This document shows positions 19,781 to 28,068 of a stretch of 64,000 nucleotides of DNA, in pieces. How positions within the stretch are numbered: position 1 is the stretch's first letter; each line of letters opens with the position of its first letter. The notes beneath the pieces are model-generated. The model was given only the letters and a program-made list of their open reading frames with translations, was not told the origin of the DNA and did not search any database. This stretch comes from Pacificibacter marinus (GTDB lineage Bacteria; Pseudomonadota; Alphaproteobacteria; Rhodobacterales; Rhodobacteraceae): contig NZ_FNZV01000010.1 of assembly GCF_900109555.1 (NCBI RefSeq), positions 1 through 64,000 on the forward strand, read 5' to 3'. The position numbers and the translations under genes are program-made.

Positions 19781-20380
19781 TCAGTCCTCTCTAAGGTCGT
19801 CAGTGGAACCGTCTTCGGTTTCAACATCATCAAATTTGGTTTCATCAATCGCACCAGACGCTTTGCGTTGGCGGAGCATTTCAGCGATCAGTTCATCAGT
19901 CAAAATTAGCTTTGCATCCGACAACCAGTCGAATTTAAGGCCAATCGTAACCGTCTCACCGTGTTCAATAATGTTGATCAAAACATCATCTTCTTCGACG
20001 CCAGCCAACTCGCCTTTAAAGCGACGGCGACCGTCAAACATTTCGTCAGTCTCAATGCGAGCTTCATAACCCTCAAACGTTTCAAAATCTTTCAAACGCG
20101 TCAAAGGACGATCGATACCAGGGCTAGACACCTCAAGCGTAAACTCATCTTCGATAGGGTCTTCGACATCCAGCACTGCTGACACAGCCGTAGAAATTTG
20201 AGCACATTCATCGACTTCGATACCACCAGTGGGGCGTTCGGCCATAATCTGTAGCGTTTTCGACTTTGTCGATGACATCAGACGAATACGCACCAGCTCA
20301 AAGCCCATACCCTCAATAACTGGGCCCACAATCTCAGCCAATCGGCGGTCGATAGAGGTTTTGGCAATCAGTTCGGACAT
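19781..20380 (-). CDS. rimP: Ribosome maturation factor RimP
   Basis: A 199-residue cytoplasmic factor for 30S subunit assembly. It starts [40 protein letters not shown] and [19 protein letters not shown] are hallmark RimP segments, and the C-terminal SH3-like domain contains [20 protein letters not shown]. An in-frame ATG at 20407 would add nine residues, but it sits against a GCCCTT/AAGGGC hairpin, so I prefer 20380. It is the first gene of the rimP-nusA-ylxR-infB operon, behind a 120-base leader with a terminator. Confidence 0.94.
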   Translation of the reverse strand: MSELIAKTSIDRRLAEIVGPVIEGMGFELVRIRLMSSTKSKTLQIMAERPTGGIEVDECAQISTAVSAVLDVEDPIEDEFTLEVSSPGIDRPLTRLKDFETFEGYEARIETDEMFDGRRRFKGELAGVEEDDVLINIIEHGETVTIGLKFDWLSDAKLILTDELIAEMLRQRKASGAIDETKFDDVETEDGSTDDLRED

Positions 20381-20408
20381 ATTCCAATTAGCCTTTCGGG
20401 CAAACATA

Positions 20409-20425
20409 GCCCTTTTACTAAGGGC
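20409..20425 (-). promoter_or_regulatory. Small hairpin just upstream of rimP
   Basis: GCCCTT (20425-20420 on the minus strand) pairs with AAGGGC (20414-20409). It covers the AAGGG that could otherwise serve the in-frame ATG at 20407, so it may mask that start. Confidence 0.35.
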
Positions 20426-20427
20426 AC

Positions 20428-20451
20428 AAAAAAACGGGCGCGCGGCCCGTT
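20428..20451 (-). terminator. Intrinsic terminator inside the rimP operon leader
   Basis: On the minus strand AACGGGC pairs with GCCCGTT around a five-base loop, followed by a run of seven Ts. It lies downstream of a good promoter (20504-20532) and upstream of rimP, so it can attenuate the operon. It could also terminate transcripts from the upstream peptidase gene. Confidence 0.75.
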
Positions 20452-20503
20452 GATATTTCTCGGTGGAACCTTGGATTTCTCCAACGCGCCGCTGTTAAAC
20501 AGG

Positions 20504-20532
20504 CATATACGCTCTGATCCTCGAATCTGCAA
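20504..20532 (-). promoter_or_regulatory. Sigma-70-type promoter for the rimP-nusA-ylxR-infB operon
   Basis: TTGCAG (20532-20527) and TATATG (20509-20504) are separated by exactly 17 bases on the minus strand. It lies just past the stop of the upstream peptidase gene, giving a leader of roughly 115 bases. Confidence 0.55.
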
Positions 20533-20538
20533 GCCCTA

Positions 20539-21537
20539 TCACACAACGGGGGCAATATGCCCCCCAGATTTATCCCCAAGGCGGTCCATTGTTTCGACCA
20601 ATTTGGCAGCAATCCCTGTTTCAGACAGTGCATGACCAGCAAGGCCCACCATGTGTAATTGGGAATTAGGCCACAGCATATGCAGCGCATGAGCACTTCG
20701 TGGCGGACACACCATATCAAAGCGCCCCTGTACAATTGTTCCCGGCACATGTGTCATGACGTCGATGTTGTCTAGCAACTGTCCATCGCGTTCAAAAAAT
20801 ACATTGTTTGAAAAATAGTGGTTTTCAAGCCGTGAAATCGCGCGAGCAAAATCAGCTGGCGGATCGCCAACAACCCCGTTTGATCCAATAGCCGCCAGAG
20901 CATTTTCCCATTTTGACCAAATGCGCGCAAAATGCAGTTCTGTGGCACGATCTCCGCTAAAGAGACGCTTATTGTAAGCTTTTAGCAAATCATCGCGCTC
21001 GTTTTGCGGAATATCTTTCACAAAGATATCCCATAGATCTGGCCAAAACCGCCCAGCGCCACCGCCATAGAACCAATCCAATTCAGATTGCAGACCCAAA
21101 AAGACACCACGCAGCACCAAATGCACAACGCGGTCAGGATGCGTTTGCGTATAGGCCAACCCCAGCGTCGCGCCCCAACTTCCCCCAAACACAATCCATG
21201 TATCTATGCCAAGCTCATTCCGAATACGCTCAATATCAGCAACAAGATGCCATGTTGTATTCGCCTCAACCGAAGCAAATGGCTTAGACCGCCCACAACC
21301 GCGCTGATCGAACAAAATGATTCGATAGACCTCAGGGTCAAAAAACCTTCGCATAAACGGACTGCACCCACCACCGGGGCCTCCGTGCAAAACGACCACA
21401 GGCATGCCCTGCGGATTTCCGCTTTGTTCAACATAAAGTGAATGCCCATCACCAACATCCAGCATCCGCTGATCGATTGGCGCAATTTGGGGATACAGAT
21501 AACTAAATGCGCTTTTTTGACCCGAGACCTTGTGCAT
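20539..21537 (-). CDS. pip: Proline iminopeptidase
   Basis: A 332-residue alpha/beta hydrolase that removes N-terminal proline from peptides. The oxyanion-loop motif HGGPGGGCSPFMRRFFDP is followed by FDQRGCGRS. The nucleophile elbow GGSWGATL contains the catalytic Ser. The acid lies in VQGRFDMVCPP and the His in LAGHALSE. ATG 21537 (MHKVSGQKSAFSYLYPQI) follows TAGGAATTCC, a good ribosome site; a longer frame to 21636 would run into the divergent ubiG. It is followed by the rimP operon on the same strand. Confidence 0.93.
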   Translation of the reverse strand: MHKVSGQKSAFSYLYPQIAPIDQRMLDVGDGHSLYVEQSGNPQGMPVVVLHGGPGGGCSPFMRRFFDPEVYRIILFDQRGCGRSKPFASVEANTTWHLVADIERIRNELGIDTWIVFGGSWGATLGLAYTQTHPDRVVHLVLRGVFLGLQSELDWFYGGGAGRFWPDLWDIFVKDIPQNERDDLLKAYNKRLFSGDRATELHFARIWSKWENALAAIGSNGVVGDPPADFARAISRLENHYFSNNVFFERDGQLLDNIDVMTHVPGTIVQGRFDMVCPPRSAHALHMLWPNSQLHMVGLAGHALSETGIAAKLVETMDRLGDKSGGHIAPVV

Positions 21538-21621
21538 GGAATTCCTATATAGAGCGTGGTAGCTCAGCAAAATGACAATCACATCGTTGATTGAGACGAA
21601 TGGAACATGAAGGAACGGATC

Positions 21622-22368
21622 ATGCAAACGCATCACTCCACCATCGATCCTGCAGAGGTCGCAAAATTCGAAGCTATGGCAGCCGAATGGTGGGATCCGA
21701 ATGGTAAATTCAAACCACTACACATGCTCAATCCGTGTCGCCTAGATTACATCACAACCCAAATAGCTGCTGAATTTGGGCGTGACCTCAGTGATCCGAA
21801 ACCCTTCACAGGCCTTAGACTTTTAGATATCGGTTGTGGTGGTGGATTGTTATCTGAACCAATGGCACGTCTGGGCGCGACCGTTGTGGGGGCAGATGCC
21901 GCTGCGGGCAATTTACCTGTCGCGCGACTGCACGCAGAGCAATCAGGTCTAAATATCGATTACCGCCACACCGCTGCCGAAGATTTGGCCGCAGCAGGCG
22001 AACAATTTGATGTCGTTTTGAACATGGAAGTCGTCGAACACGTTGCCGACCCGCAAACCTATCTGAATGCCTGTCAAACCTTACTGAAACCGGGCGGGCT
22101 GATGATTTGCTCGACCATAAACCGGAACCCAAAATCATATGTTGTGGCTATTTTGGGTGCAGAAGTCGTGATGCGCTGGTTGCCGCGCGGCACGCATGAA
22201 TGGAACAAGTTCATCACGCCTGATGAGCTTGTTGATCTGATTTCAAATGCAAACCTGTCGCCTGTGGATCGTAAAGGGTTTGTTTTTAATCCGATCCAAT
22301 GGTCATGGTCTTTGTCTGATCGTGACTTGTCCGTAAACTATGTCACAGCCTCAATTAAGCCAGTTTAG
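21622..22368 (+). CDS. ubiG: Ubiquinone biosynthesis O-methyltransferase UbiG
   Basis: A 248-residue SAM-dependent enzyme carrying out both O-methylation steps in ubiquinone synthesis. It begins [20 protein letters not shown] and [16 protein letters not shown], which is diagnostic for UbiG. Motif I is [21 protein letters not shown] membrane-contact helix is likely near [19 protein letters not shown] lies seven bases before ATG 21622, preferred over an in-frame ATG at 21607. It is divergent from pip with an 84-bp shared upstream region. Confidence 0.95.
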   Translation: MQTHHSTIDPAEVAKFEAMAAEWWDPNGKFKPLHMLNPCRLDYITTQIAAEFGRDLSDPKPFTGLRLLDIGCGGGLLSEPMARLGATVVGADAAAGNLPVARLHAEQSGLNIDYRHTAAEDLAAAGEQFDVVLNMEVVEHVADPQTYLNACQTLLKPGGLMICSTINRNPKSYVVAILGAEVVMRWLPRGTHEWNKFITPDELVDLISNANLSPVDRKGFVFNPIQWSWSLSDRDLSVNYVTASIKPV

Positions 22369-22376
22369 GGTCTATA

Positions 22377-22826
22377 TTAGGCGTCATTCTCCAAACGAAT
22401 GCGCATTTCTCGTAAGACGGGCAATGCGTTTTTCACCTTATCTTGTCCGATTGAATCGACGACTTGATTCAAAATAGGCGCAATGGCCGCCAGCGCTGCG
22501 TCGCGTGCCACCGTACCAGACGGCGATATCGATATAAACTTGCGCCGCGCATCATCCCAATCAGGGCGAATATGAATGTGCCCCGCCCATTCAAGCTTGC
22601 TTAATGTGTTGGTCATTGCTCCGCGCGTCACATGAAACGCCCGCGCCAATTGCGCCGGAGAGCGTTCATCCCCAGAGCGCGCCAAATGGTTGAGTACCGA
22701 AAAGTGACTGATTTCCATCCCTTTTGGCAACGCCTTTGTCAGGCGATTCCGTGCAAGTTGATCTGCCATAAAAATTTCAGAAAAAAGTGCGACAGCCAGT
22801 GAATCAGTTCCAGTCGATGAAGTCAT
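22377..22826 (-). CDS. MarR family transcriptional regulator
   Basis: A 149-residue winged-helix regulator. The DNA-binding part is GDERSPAQLARAFHVTRGAM followed by the TNTLSKLEWAGHI helix. The wing contains RPDWDDARRKFISIS, close to the family's DxRD/R pattern. The start overlaps the stop of the upstream amidase gene by four bases, so it is the last gene of a grxC-amidase-marR unit. Targets are unknown; regulation of its own operon is a reasonable guess. Confidence 0.87.
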   Translation of the reverse strand: MTSSTGTDSLAVALFSEIFMADQLARNRLTKALPKGMEISHFSVLNHLARSGDERSPAQLARAFHVTRGAMTNTLSKLEWAGHIHIRPDWDDARRKFISISPSGTVARDAALAAIAPILNQVVDSIGQDKVKNALPVLREMRIRLENDA

Positions 22827-23659
22827 TTTGGGGCCTCAAATGATCGATCATGCTGCAGGGATGGAATAGCACGCCGTGCCTTGGCAACATCTTGCAGATC
22901 ATACTCAACCAAACCGACGCCGCATTCCGCGCCCCCATCATACAGAACTTCCCCCCAAGGAGAAATTGCCAAACTGTGCCCATGCGTTTTGCGCACAGCG
23001 CCTTTCGTTTGGCGATGCTCACCTGTCTGCGCAGGCGCAAATACGAAACAACCGGTTTCAATCGCGCGCGCACGCAGCAAAACTTCCCAATGTGCGCGGC
23101 CAGTTGCTTGCGCAAATGCTGCAGGTACCGCCAAAATCTCAGCCCCAGCTTGTGCCAAATTGCGATACAAGTGCGCAAAGCGCACATCATAGCAAATAGA
23201 CATTCCGATTGCGCCAACCGAACTTTGCGCCACAACCGACTTTAATCCAGGCCTATAGCCCGCAGATTCTTTGTACGTTTCGGTCTCACTCAAGGTGACA
23301 TCGAACATATGAATTTTGTCATAACGTGCCGCAATGGCCCCGTCAGGACCAATCAAAAAAGATCGATTGGCAAAGCGGCCATCAGCATCTTTTGTCTTTA
23401 GCGCCAAAGAGCCGATTAAGACCCAAATGTTGTATTTTTGGGCCTCTTCACGCATCGCTTTCAACGTAGGATCATCACCTTCAAGGCACAGCACTTTTTG
23501 TTGGTGCTCACGCGACGTTGAAACGCAATTTGAAACCTCAGGCGTCATCACAATTTGAGCACCACGCATGGCCGCTTCAGCAACCAATCGGCGCATTTGA
23601 TCCAAATTTGTCGCAGGATCATCGCTTGAGTTTAGTGTGATTAAACCTGCCTTGGGCAT
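22823..23659 (-). CDS. Carbon-nitrogen hydrolase, Nit1-like (probable deaminated-glutathione amidase)
   Basis: A 278-residue nitrilase-superfamily amidase. The catalytic triad is visible: Glu41 in TPEVSN, Lys in DKIHMFDV and Cys in SICYDVRF. The DVTLSETETYKES segment after the lysine is typical of the Nit1/Nit2 branch, which repairs deaminated glutathione or alpha-keto acid amides. The glutaredoxin gene directly upstream (five-base gap) fits a glutathione link; this is context, not proof. Confidence 0.85.
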   Translation of the reverse strand: MPKAGLITLNSSDDPATNLDQMRRLVAEAAMRGAQIVMTPEVSNCVSTSREHQQKVLCLEGDDPTLKAMREEAQKYNIWVLIGSLALKTKDADGRFANRSFLIGPDGAIAARYDKIHMFDVTLSETETYKESAGYRPGLKSVVAQSSVGAIGMSICYDVRFAHLYRNLAQAGAEILAVPAAFAQATGRAHWEVLLRARAIETGCFVFAPAQTGEHRQTKGAVRKTHGHSLAISPWGEVLYDGGAECGVGLVEYDLQDVAKARRAIPSLQHDRSFEAPK

Positions 23660-23664
23660 GTTGA

Positions 23665-23922
23665 TTACCCCGCCAAGAGCGCGTCAAGTTTGCCTGCCCG
23701 CTCAAGTTGATGCAGTTCATCACATCCACCCACATGGGTTTCACCGACAAAAATCTGCGGTACGGTATGACGGCCAGAGGCGCGCTGCATCATTTCGGCA
23801 CGGCGTTCTGGCTCTGTCATCACGTCGATATCGGTGTAATCTACACCCTTGCTGTCCAAAAGTCGTTTTGCTGCCACGCAAAATGGGCAAATCGGGGTCG
23901 TATAGAGTGTTACAGGTTGCAT
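23665..23922 (-). CDS. grxC: Glutaredoxin 3
   Basis: An 85-residue dithiol glutaredoxin. The active site is CPFC in YTTPICPFCVAAKRLL near residue 12. The TVPQIFVGETHVGGCDEL segment carries the cis-proline and the glutathione-binding GGCDEL. It reduces protein disulfides and glutathione mixed disulfides in the cytoplasm. It is first in the grxC-amidase-marR unit and follows comF by 37 bp on the same strand. Confidence 0.94.
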   Translation of the reverse strand: MQPVTLYTTPICPFCVAAKRLLDSKGVDYTDIDVMTEPERRAEMMQRASGRHTVPQIFVGETHVGGCDELHQLERAGKLDALLAG

Positions 23923-23959
23923 TGAAAAAATCCTTTGTGTCCAGCGGGACTATAAGGAT

Positions 23960-24673
23960 TTAGTTTCTCTTCGCAACGCGTGCCAGCACAGCCACGGAAA
24001 CTTGACTAGCGCCGCCAGCAAGGCAAGCTTTGGTGCATTCCGTCAGTGTTGCGCCCGTTGTCATCACATCATCGATCAACAAAACAGGACGCCCTTCAAT
24101 CTTTTGACGACATCTAGCCCTAAGCGTAATTGCACCAGACACGACTGCGCTACGCTCCTTGGCGTTCATGCCATCAAGCTTGCGCGTCGCCAAACGGCGC
24201 TGCAACATATCAGGGCAGTGGTCGATATCCAAAAGGTTAGAAACCCGCCGCGAGAGCAAGATAGATTGATTATACCGACGACGCAGTCCACGAAACCAAT
24301 GTAGCGGCACAGGTGCAACTATTGTGTTGGGCTCAACAAGCGGGCGTGCGGCTTCTGCAAGCCATTTCCCAACAGGGCGTGCTAAATCCATCCGATCAGC
24401 ATGCTTTAATCTAAGAACAATAGATTTTGCGTTGCCATCGTACAGCATTGCGGCACGCGCACGCCCCCATAACCGTGGAGAGCTACGACAAGAATCACAC
24501 AAATCCCCAGCTTCAACCTCGCCAATCAAAGGTGTTGCGCACATTTCGCACCCTTGCGTCGTTACGAATGGCGTATCCCCCCAACATTTTGGACAAAGCC
24601 CATACACAAAATCGACTATTTCGTCGCATGTAAGACATTGAGCGGGGTATATCAGCCGTGCCAGTCTTTGCAT
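23960..24673 (-). CDS. comF: ComF family phosphoribosyltransferase-like protein
   Basis: A 237-residue protein with an N-terminal zinc-ribbon-like region of paired cysteines (CLTC, CPKC, CEMC, CDSC, residues about 14-62). The C-terminal type I phosphoribosyltransferase fold has the PRPP loop VLLIDDVMTTGATLTEC and the family's RRYNQSILLSRRV. In competent bacteria ComF helps bring in single-stranded DNA; in Rhodobacterales the role is not settled. It is divergent from a methyltransferase gene. Confidence 0.9.
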   Translation of the reverse strand: MQRLARLIYPAQCLTCDEIVDFVYGLCPKCWGDTPFVTTQGCEMCATPLIGEVEAGDLCDSCRSSPRLWGRARAAMLYDGNAKSIVLRLKHADRMDLARPVGKWLAEAARPLVEPNTIVAPVPLHWFRGLRRRYNQSILLSRRVSNLLDIDHCPDMLQRRLATRKLDGMNAKERSAVVSGAITLRARCRQKIEGRPVLLIDDVMTTGATLTECTKACLAGGASQVSVAVLARVAKRN

Positions 24674-24721
24674 TTTGTGCGCGACTTCCTAAGTTGGCCC
24701 AACTTCAGTGGAAGAGAGCAT

Positions 24722-25558
24722 ATGTCCAATCACGCCCCCCTCGTTGACCGCACCCAACTGATGCGTAATCGCACGCGCGCGGAGCGTATCGGAGGAGATT
24801 TCTTTTTACACCAAGAGGCGCGTCTTGAGATTGAGGATCGCCTTAAGATGGTTAATAAACCGTTTAAATCAATTGCGATCGTCACTGGATTCCCAGCCCT
24901 CTGGCAAGGGTGGTTCCCCAAGGCTACCATAGTTTTTGACACCGATCTGTTAGAGCTTGAAGAGCGCAGGTATGATCTTGTGATCCATGCGATGTCTCTG
25001 CATTGGGCCAATGATCCTGTGGGACAACTGATCCAATGCAACCGCTCATTGGTACCCGATGGATTAATGATTGCAGCATTTTTTGGCGACCAAACACTGC
25101 ACGAGCTGCGCTCTTGCTTGTCCCAAGCTGAAATTGAACATGCAGGCGGTCTGTCTGCCCGAGTGCTGCCAATGGGTGAATTACGCGATTTAGGTGGACT
25201 GTTGCAACGCGCCTCATTCGCACTACCTGTTGCTGATAAAACCACAACAAAAGTTACATTTCCGTCTCTAAAAAAGCTTTTCTTAGAGCTTCGCGCCATG
25301 GGGGAAACCTCTGCACTGCATGCAAGGCCGCGTAAAAACACTCCGCGTGCTCTTTTTACAAAAGCCGAAGCCTTATATCGCAAGCACTTTTGTGAAGATG
25401 GCAAGTTACGCGCCACATTCGATATGGTTTTCTTGACAGGCTGGGCACCCGACGCCAGTCAGCCAAAGCCATTATTGCCAGGATCAGCCAAAACACGCCT
25501 TGCCGATGCACTAGGGTCTCAGGAATTCAACCTACCAAATGACACCGATCGGACTTGA
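24722..25558 (+). CDS. SAM-dependent methyltransferase-like protein (NDUFAF5/BioC-like)
   Basis: A 278-residue protein. The middle has YDLVIHAMSLHWANDPVGQL and LVPDGLMIAAFFGDQTLHEL, matching class I methyltransferase motifs and the NDUFAF5/BioC branch. Motif I is degenerate: where GxGxG is expected the sequence reads IAIVTGFPALWQGW. Catalysis is therefore uncertain; respiratory complex I assembly is a possible role by family. The ATG follows GGAAGAGAG. A long frame to 24554 is upstream extension with no support. It is divergent from comF and followed by hemH after 54 bp. Confidence 0.78.
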   Translation: MSNHAPLVDRTQLMRNRTRAERIGGDFFLHQEARLEIEDRLKMVNKPFKSIAIVTGFPALWQGWFPKATIVFDTDLLELEERRYDLVIHAMSLHWANDPVGQLIQCNRSLVPDGLMIAAFFGDQTLHELRSCLSQAEIEHAGGLSARVLPMGELRDLGGLLQRASFALPVADKTTTKVTFPSLKKLFLELRAMGETSALHARPRKNTPRALFTKAEALYRKHFCEDGKLRATFDMVFLTGWAPDASQPKPLLPGSAKTRLADALGSQEFNLPNDTDRT

Positions 25559-25612
25559 CCAATTGCGGTTGCGCCCTAAGCCTAACTATAGAAAAAATGA
25601 CAGGACAAAGTG

Positions 25613-26698
25613 ATGGGAACAATGAAGCCAACGCGGCTTAACACACATGCTCAAGACGCTGTTTGCCCAGCACATGCGCAAACTGATCACCCGAAAATTC
25701 CAAAGGAAAAAATCGGTGTTCTTTTGGCAAACTTGGGCACCCCCGATGCCACAGATTATTGGTCCATGCGCAAATATCTAAGCGAATTTTTGTCTGACCA
25801 GCGCGTCATCGACTATCCCGCGTGGAAATGGCAACCGATTTTGCAGGGTATTATTTTATCGATACGCCCGCAAAAATCCGGCGCCGCCTATAAAACGATC
25901 TGGAACAACGAGGCGAATGAAAGCCCTCTCTTAACAATAACCAAACAGCAAACCTCTGCAATTTCAGCTGCTTTAGGGTCTAAATACGGCGAAGGAGTCA
26001 TGGTTGATTACTGTATGCGATATGGCAATCCATCGACCAAATCCAAGGTTGCTCATATGGTAGCGCAAGGCTGCACCAAAATTTTGTTTTTTCCGCTGTA
26101 CCCCCAATACGCAGGTGCAACAGTTGCCACTGCAAATGATCAATTCTTTCGTGCGTTAATGGAAGAGAACTGGCAACCAGCATCGCGGACGGTTGCACCC
26201 TATTTCGACAAACCCGAATACATTGATGCCTTGGCAAATTCTGTCGAGCGCGCTTATGCAGGCGCAGACAAAAAGCCGGATATTCTGATTTGCTCGTACC
26301 ATGGCCTGCCAGAACGCTATCTCAAAGAAGGCGGCGACCCCTATCACTGTCAGTGTCGCAAAACCACGCGCCTTTTGAAAGAAAAACTGGGCTGGGCCGA
26401 CACCGAAATTATGACGACATTTCAATCAAAATTCGGTCCCGAAGACTGGTTGCAGCCGTATACTGTTGAAGAAGTCGCACGCCAAGCAGAGGCTGGCAAT
26501 AAAAGCATCGCTGTCTGTGCCCCTGCTTTTTCAGCCGATTGCATCGAAACGCTTGAAGAAATCAATGAAGAGATCAAAGAGAGTTTTGAAGAGGCTGGTG
26601 GCGAAACGTTTTTGTACATTCCCTGCCTCAATGATGATGATGCACACATCTCTGCGCTCACGAAAGTCATCGAAGACAACCTATCTGGCTGGGTTTGA
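25613..26698 (+). CDS. hemH: Ferrochelatase
   Basis: A 361-residue enzyme that inserts iron into protoporphyrin IX, the last haem step. The signature is ICSYHGLPERYLKEGGDPY with the catalytic His, and VLLANLGTPDATDYWSMRKYL is at the N terminus. The FPLYPQYAGATVA block and CAPAFSADCIETLEEI are also typical. AGGA lies seven bases before ATG 25613; two further in-frame ATGs lie within nine bases. It is a free-standing gene ending in a strong terminator. hemJ (55798) and hemW (47698), other haem-handling genes, are in the same window. Confidence 0.97.
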   Translation: MGTMKPTRLNTHAQDAVCPAHAQTDHPKIPKEKIGVLLANLGTPDATDYWSMRKYLSEFLSDQRVIDYPAWKWQPILQGIILSIRPQKSGAAYKTIWNNEANESPLLTITKQQTSAISAALGSKYGEGVMVDYCMRYGNPSTKSKVAHMVAQGCTKILFFPLYPQYAGATVATANDQFFRALMEENWQPASRTVAPYFDKPEYIDALANSVERAYAGADKKPDILICSYHGLPERYLKEGGDPYHCQCRKTTRLLKEKLGWADTEIMTTFQSKFGPEDWLQPYTVEEVARQAEAGNKSIAVCAPAFSADCIETLEEINEEIKESFEEAGGETFLYIPCLNDDDAHISALTKVIEDNLSGWV

Positions 26699-26711
26699 CA
26701 CTATAAAAGCG

Positions 26712-26739
26712 AAATGGCGGCTCATTTGGCCGCCATTTT
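26712..26739 (+). terminator. Intrinsic terminator of hemH
   Basis: AAATGGCGGC (26712-26721) and GCCGCCATTT (26729-26738) form a perfect ten-base stem with a seven-base loop, followed by T. It starts 13 bases after the hemH stop. The leading A run lets it also act on the convergent L,D-transpeptidase transcript. Confidence 0.82.
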
Positions 26740-26769
26740 CAATTCGTTTCAGACGCTTCAAACGAACTC

Positions 26770-27363
26770 TTAGATCAACAACACTTGCGTACCGTTTTCA
26801 GTAAGCCCGTACAGTTCTGAGATATGTTCATTGTACAATCCGATACATCCATTCGATGACCGACGACCAATCTTACGCGTGTCGTGCGTGCCATGAATAC
26901 GGTAGTATTGCCATGACAAGTATAACGCATGTGTGCCAAGTGGGTTATCAGGGCCAGGGCCGACAAAACTCGGCCATTCAGGGTTGCGAATGCGCATTGA
27001 TGGTGTCGGAGACCACGAAGGCCCCTCAACTTTGCGAATAATCGATGTACGGCCGCGGCGCGTCAAATCTTCGCTCAAAGGCACAGATGTTGGGTACAGT
27101 TTATAGACAGACTGATCTTCGCTCCAAAAATGCAAAGCGCGAGATGTGATGTCCACAAGAATTGCACCATTGCGTGTGCTGTCAAAGTAAGGACGCCAAT
27201 CCAATGAGCGGAAACTAGAAATGTTTCTCCGTACAGCGGTGGACACTTCGCGTTCAACTTCGGTCGTATCATCCGTTTGCGCCAAAGCAGGCGTCGCCAA
27301 GCACGCTGTCGAAGTTGCTAGGAACGTACGTCTCGAAAATTTTATGTCGAATTTATTGGTCAT
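26770..27363 (-). CDS. L,D-transpeptidase (YkuD domain), exported
   Basis: A 197-residue cell-wall cross-linking or lipoprotein-anchoring enzyme. The N terminus has SRRTFLATSTACLATPALA, a twin-arginine-like signal. The YkuD domain covers the C-terminal half: LGTHALYLSW, HGTHDTRKIGRRS, then SNGCIGLYNEHI with the catalytic Cys. The usual SHGCIR is SNGCIG here, so both the His and the Arg flanking the Cys are replaced, which sets it apart from typical members. AGGG precedes the ATG. It neighbours a CAP-domain lipoprotein and a second L,D-transpeptidase, forming an envelope group. Confidence 0.88.
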   Translation of the reverse strand: MTNKFDIKFSRRTFLATSTACLATPALAQTDDTTEVEREVSTAVRRNISSFRSLDWRPYFDSTRNGAILVDITSRALHFWSEDQSVYKLYPTSVPLSEDLTRRGRTSIIRKVEGPSWSPTPSMRIRNPEWPSFVGPGPDNPLGTHALYLSWQYYRIHGTHDTRKIGRRSSNGCIGLYNEHISELYGLTENGTQVLLI

Positions 27364-27524
27364 GAACAGACCCTAACAATTTATTACGTTGGAACATCTA
27401 TATGGCGCGATTGCCGCAGTCGCAAATCAAACAATCGTGGGGAGCGAAATCACGCGAACATTATTTGATACTGTGTACGTTTCAGGATAGGACGTCACAA
27501 TATAAAATTTAGGGTACCCAGAAA

Positions 27525-28064
27525 ATGACGCGTCTTATTGTTATGCTACTTGTTGCCGTTGTCGGTCTTAGCGCGTGCGAAACCAATACAACCCCTATTG
27601 GCCCCGATGGAAAACCGTTGCCACGAGTGTATCGCATCAGCGCACGGAATGAAGCTACAATCCAGTATCGCATGCTGGATTCAGTCAACGCTCTTCGGGC
27701 CGCCGCAGGCGCACCTAGTATTGACTTGAACTCCAACCTCAATGCAGCAGCAGCGACCCACGCACATGATATGAAAAACCAAAACCGTCCTTGGCATTTT
27801 GGGTCAGACGGTTCGTCCCCTATCGATCGCGTCGCGCGGTCAGGGTATAAAGGAACTACGCTTGGTGAAAATATTTCAGAAACGTACGAATCGGAACTTG
27901 AAACGCTGAGTGCATGGATGGACCAAGACGACACGCGGACCATCATTCTGGACCCACGCGCCACTGACCTTGGGTTTTCTTGGTATCAAGAGACAAACGG
28001 AAAACTGTGGTGGACACTGATCATGGGACAATCGTCCATCCCTAGAATGGCAAGCGCCCAATAG
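27525..28064 (+). CDS. CAP (SCP/PR1-like) domain lipoprotein
   Basis: A 179-residue predicted lipoprotein. The signal peptide ends in the lipobox LSAC, with Cys18 as the lipid anchor. The CAP domain runs from about residue 50 to the end, with ATHAHDMKNQNRPWHFGSDG, LGENISETY and WWTLIMGQSS. Bacterial CAP proteins are often cell-surface factors of unclear chemistry; sterol or fatty-acid binding and peptidase activity have been proposed. It is divergent from one L,D-transpeptidase and convergent (four-base gap) with another. Confidence 0.85.
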   Translation: MTRLIVMLLVAVVGLSACETNTTPIGPDGKPLPRVYRISARNEATIQYRMLDSVNALRAAAGAPSIDLNSNLNAAAATHAHDMKNQNRPWHFGSDGSSPIDRVARSGYKGTTLGENISETYESELETLSAWMDQDDTRTIILDPRATDLGFSWYQETNGKLWWTLIMGQSSIPRMASAQ

Positions 28065-28068
28065 ACAC

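Noticed and set aside
20452-20503. Possible tRNA upstream of rimP (as metY in E. coli)
   Set aside because: I tried to fold the leader into a cloverleaf and found only short hairpins; no T-arm sequence of the GTTCGA type is present.
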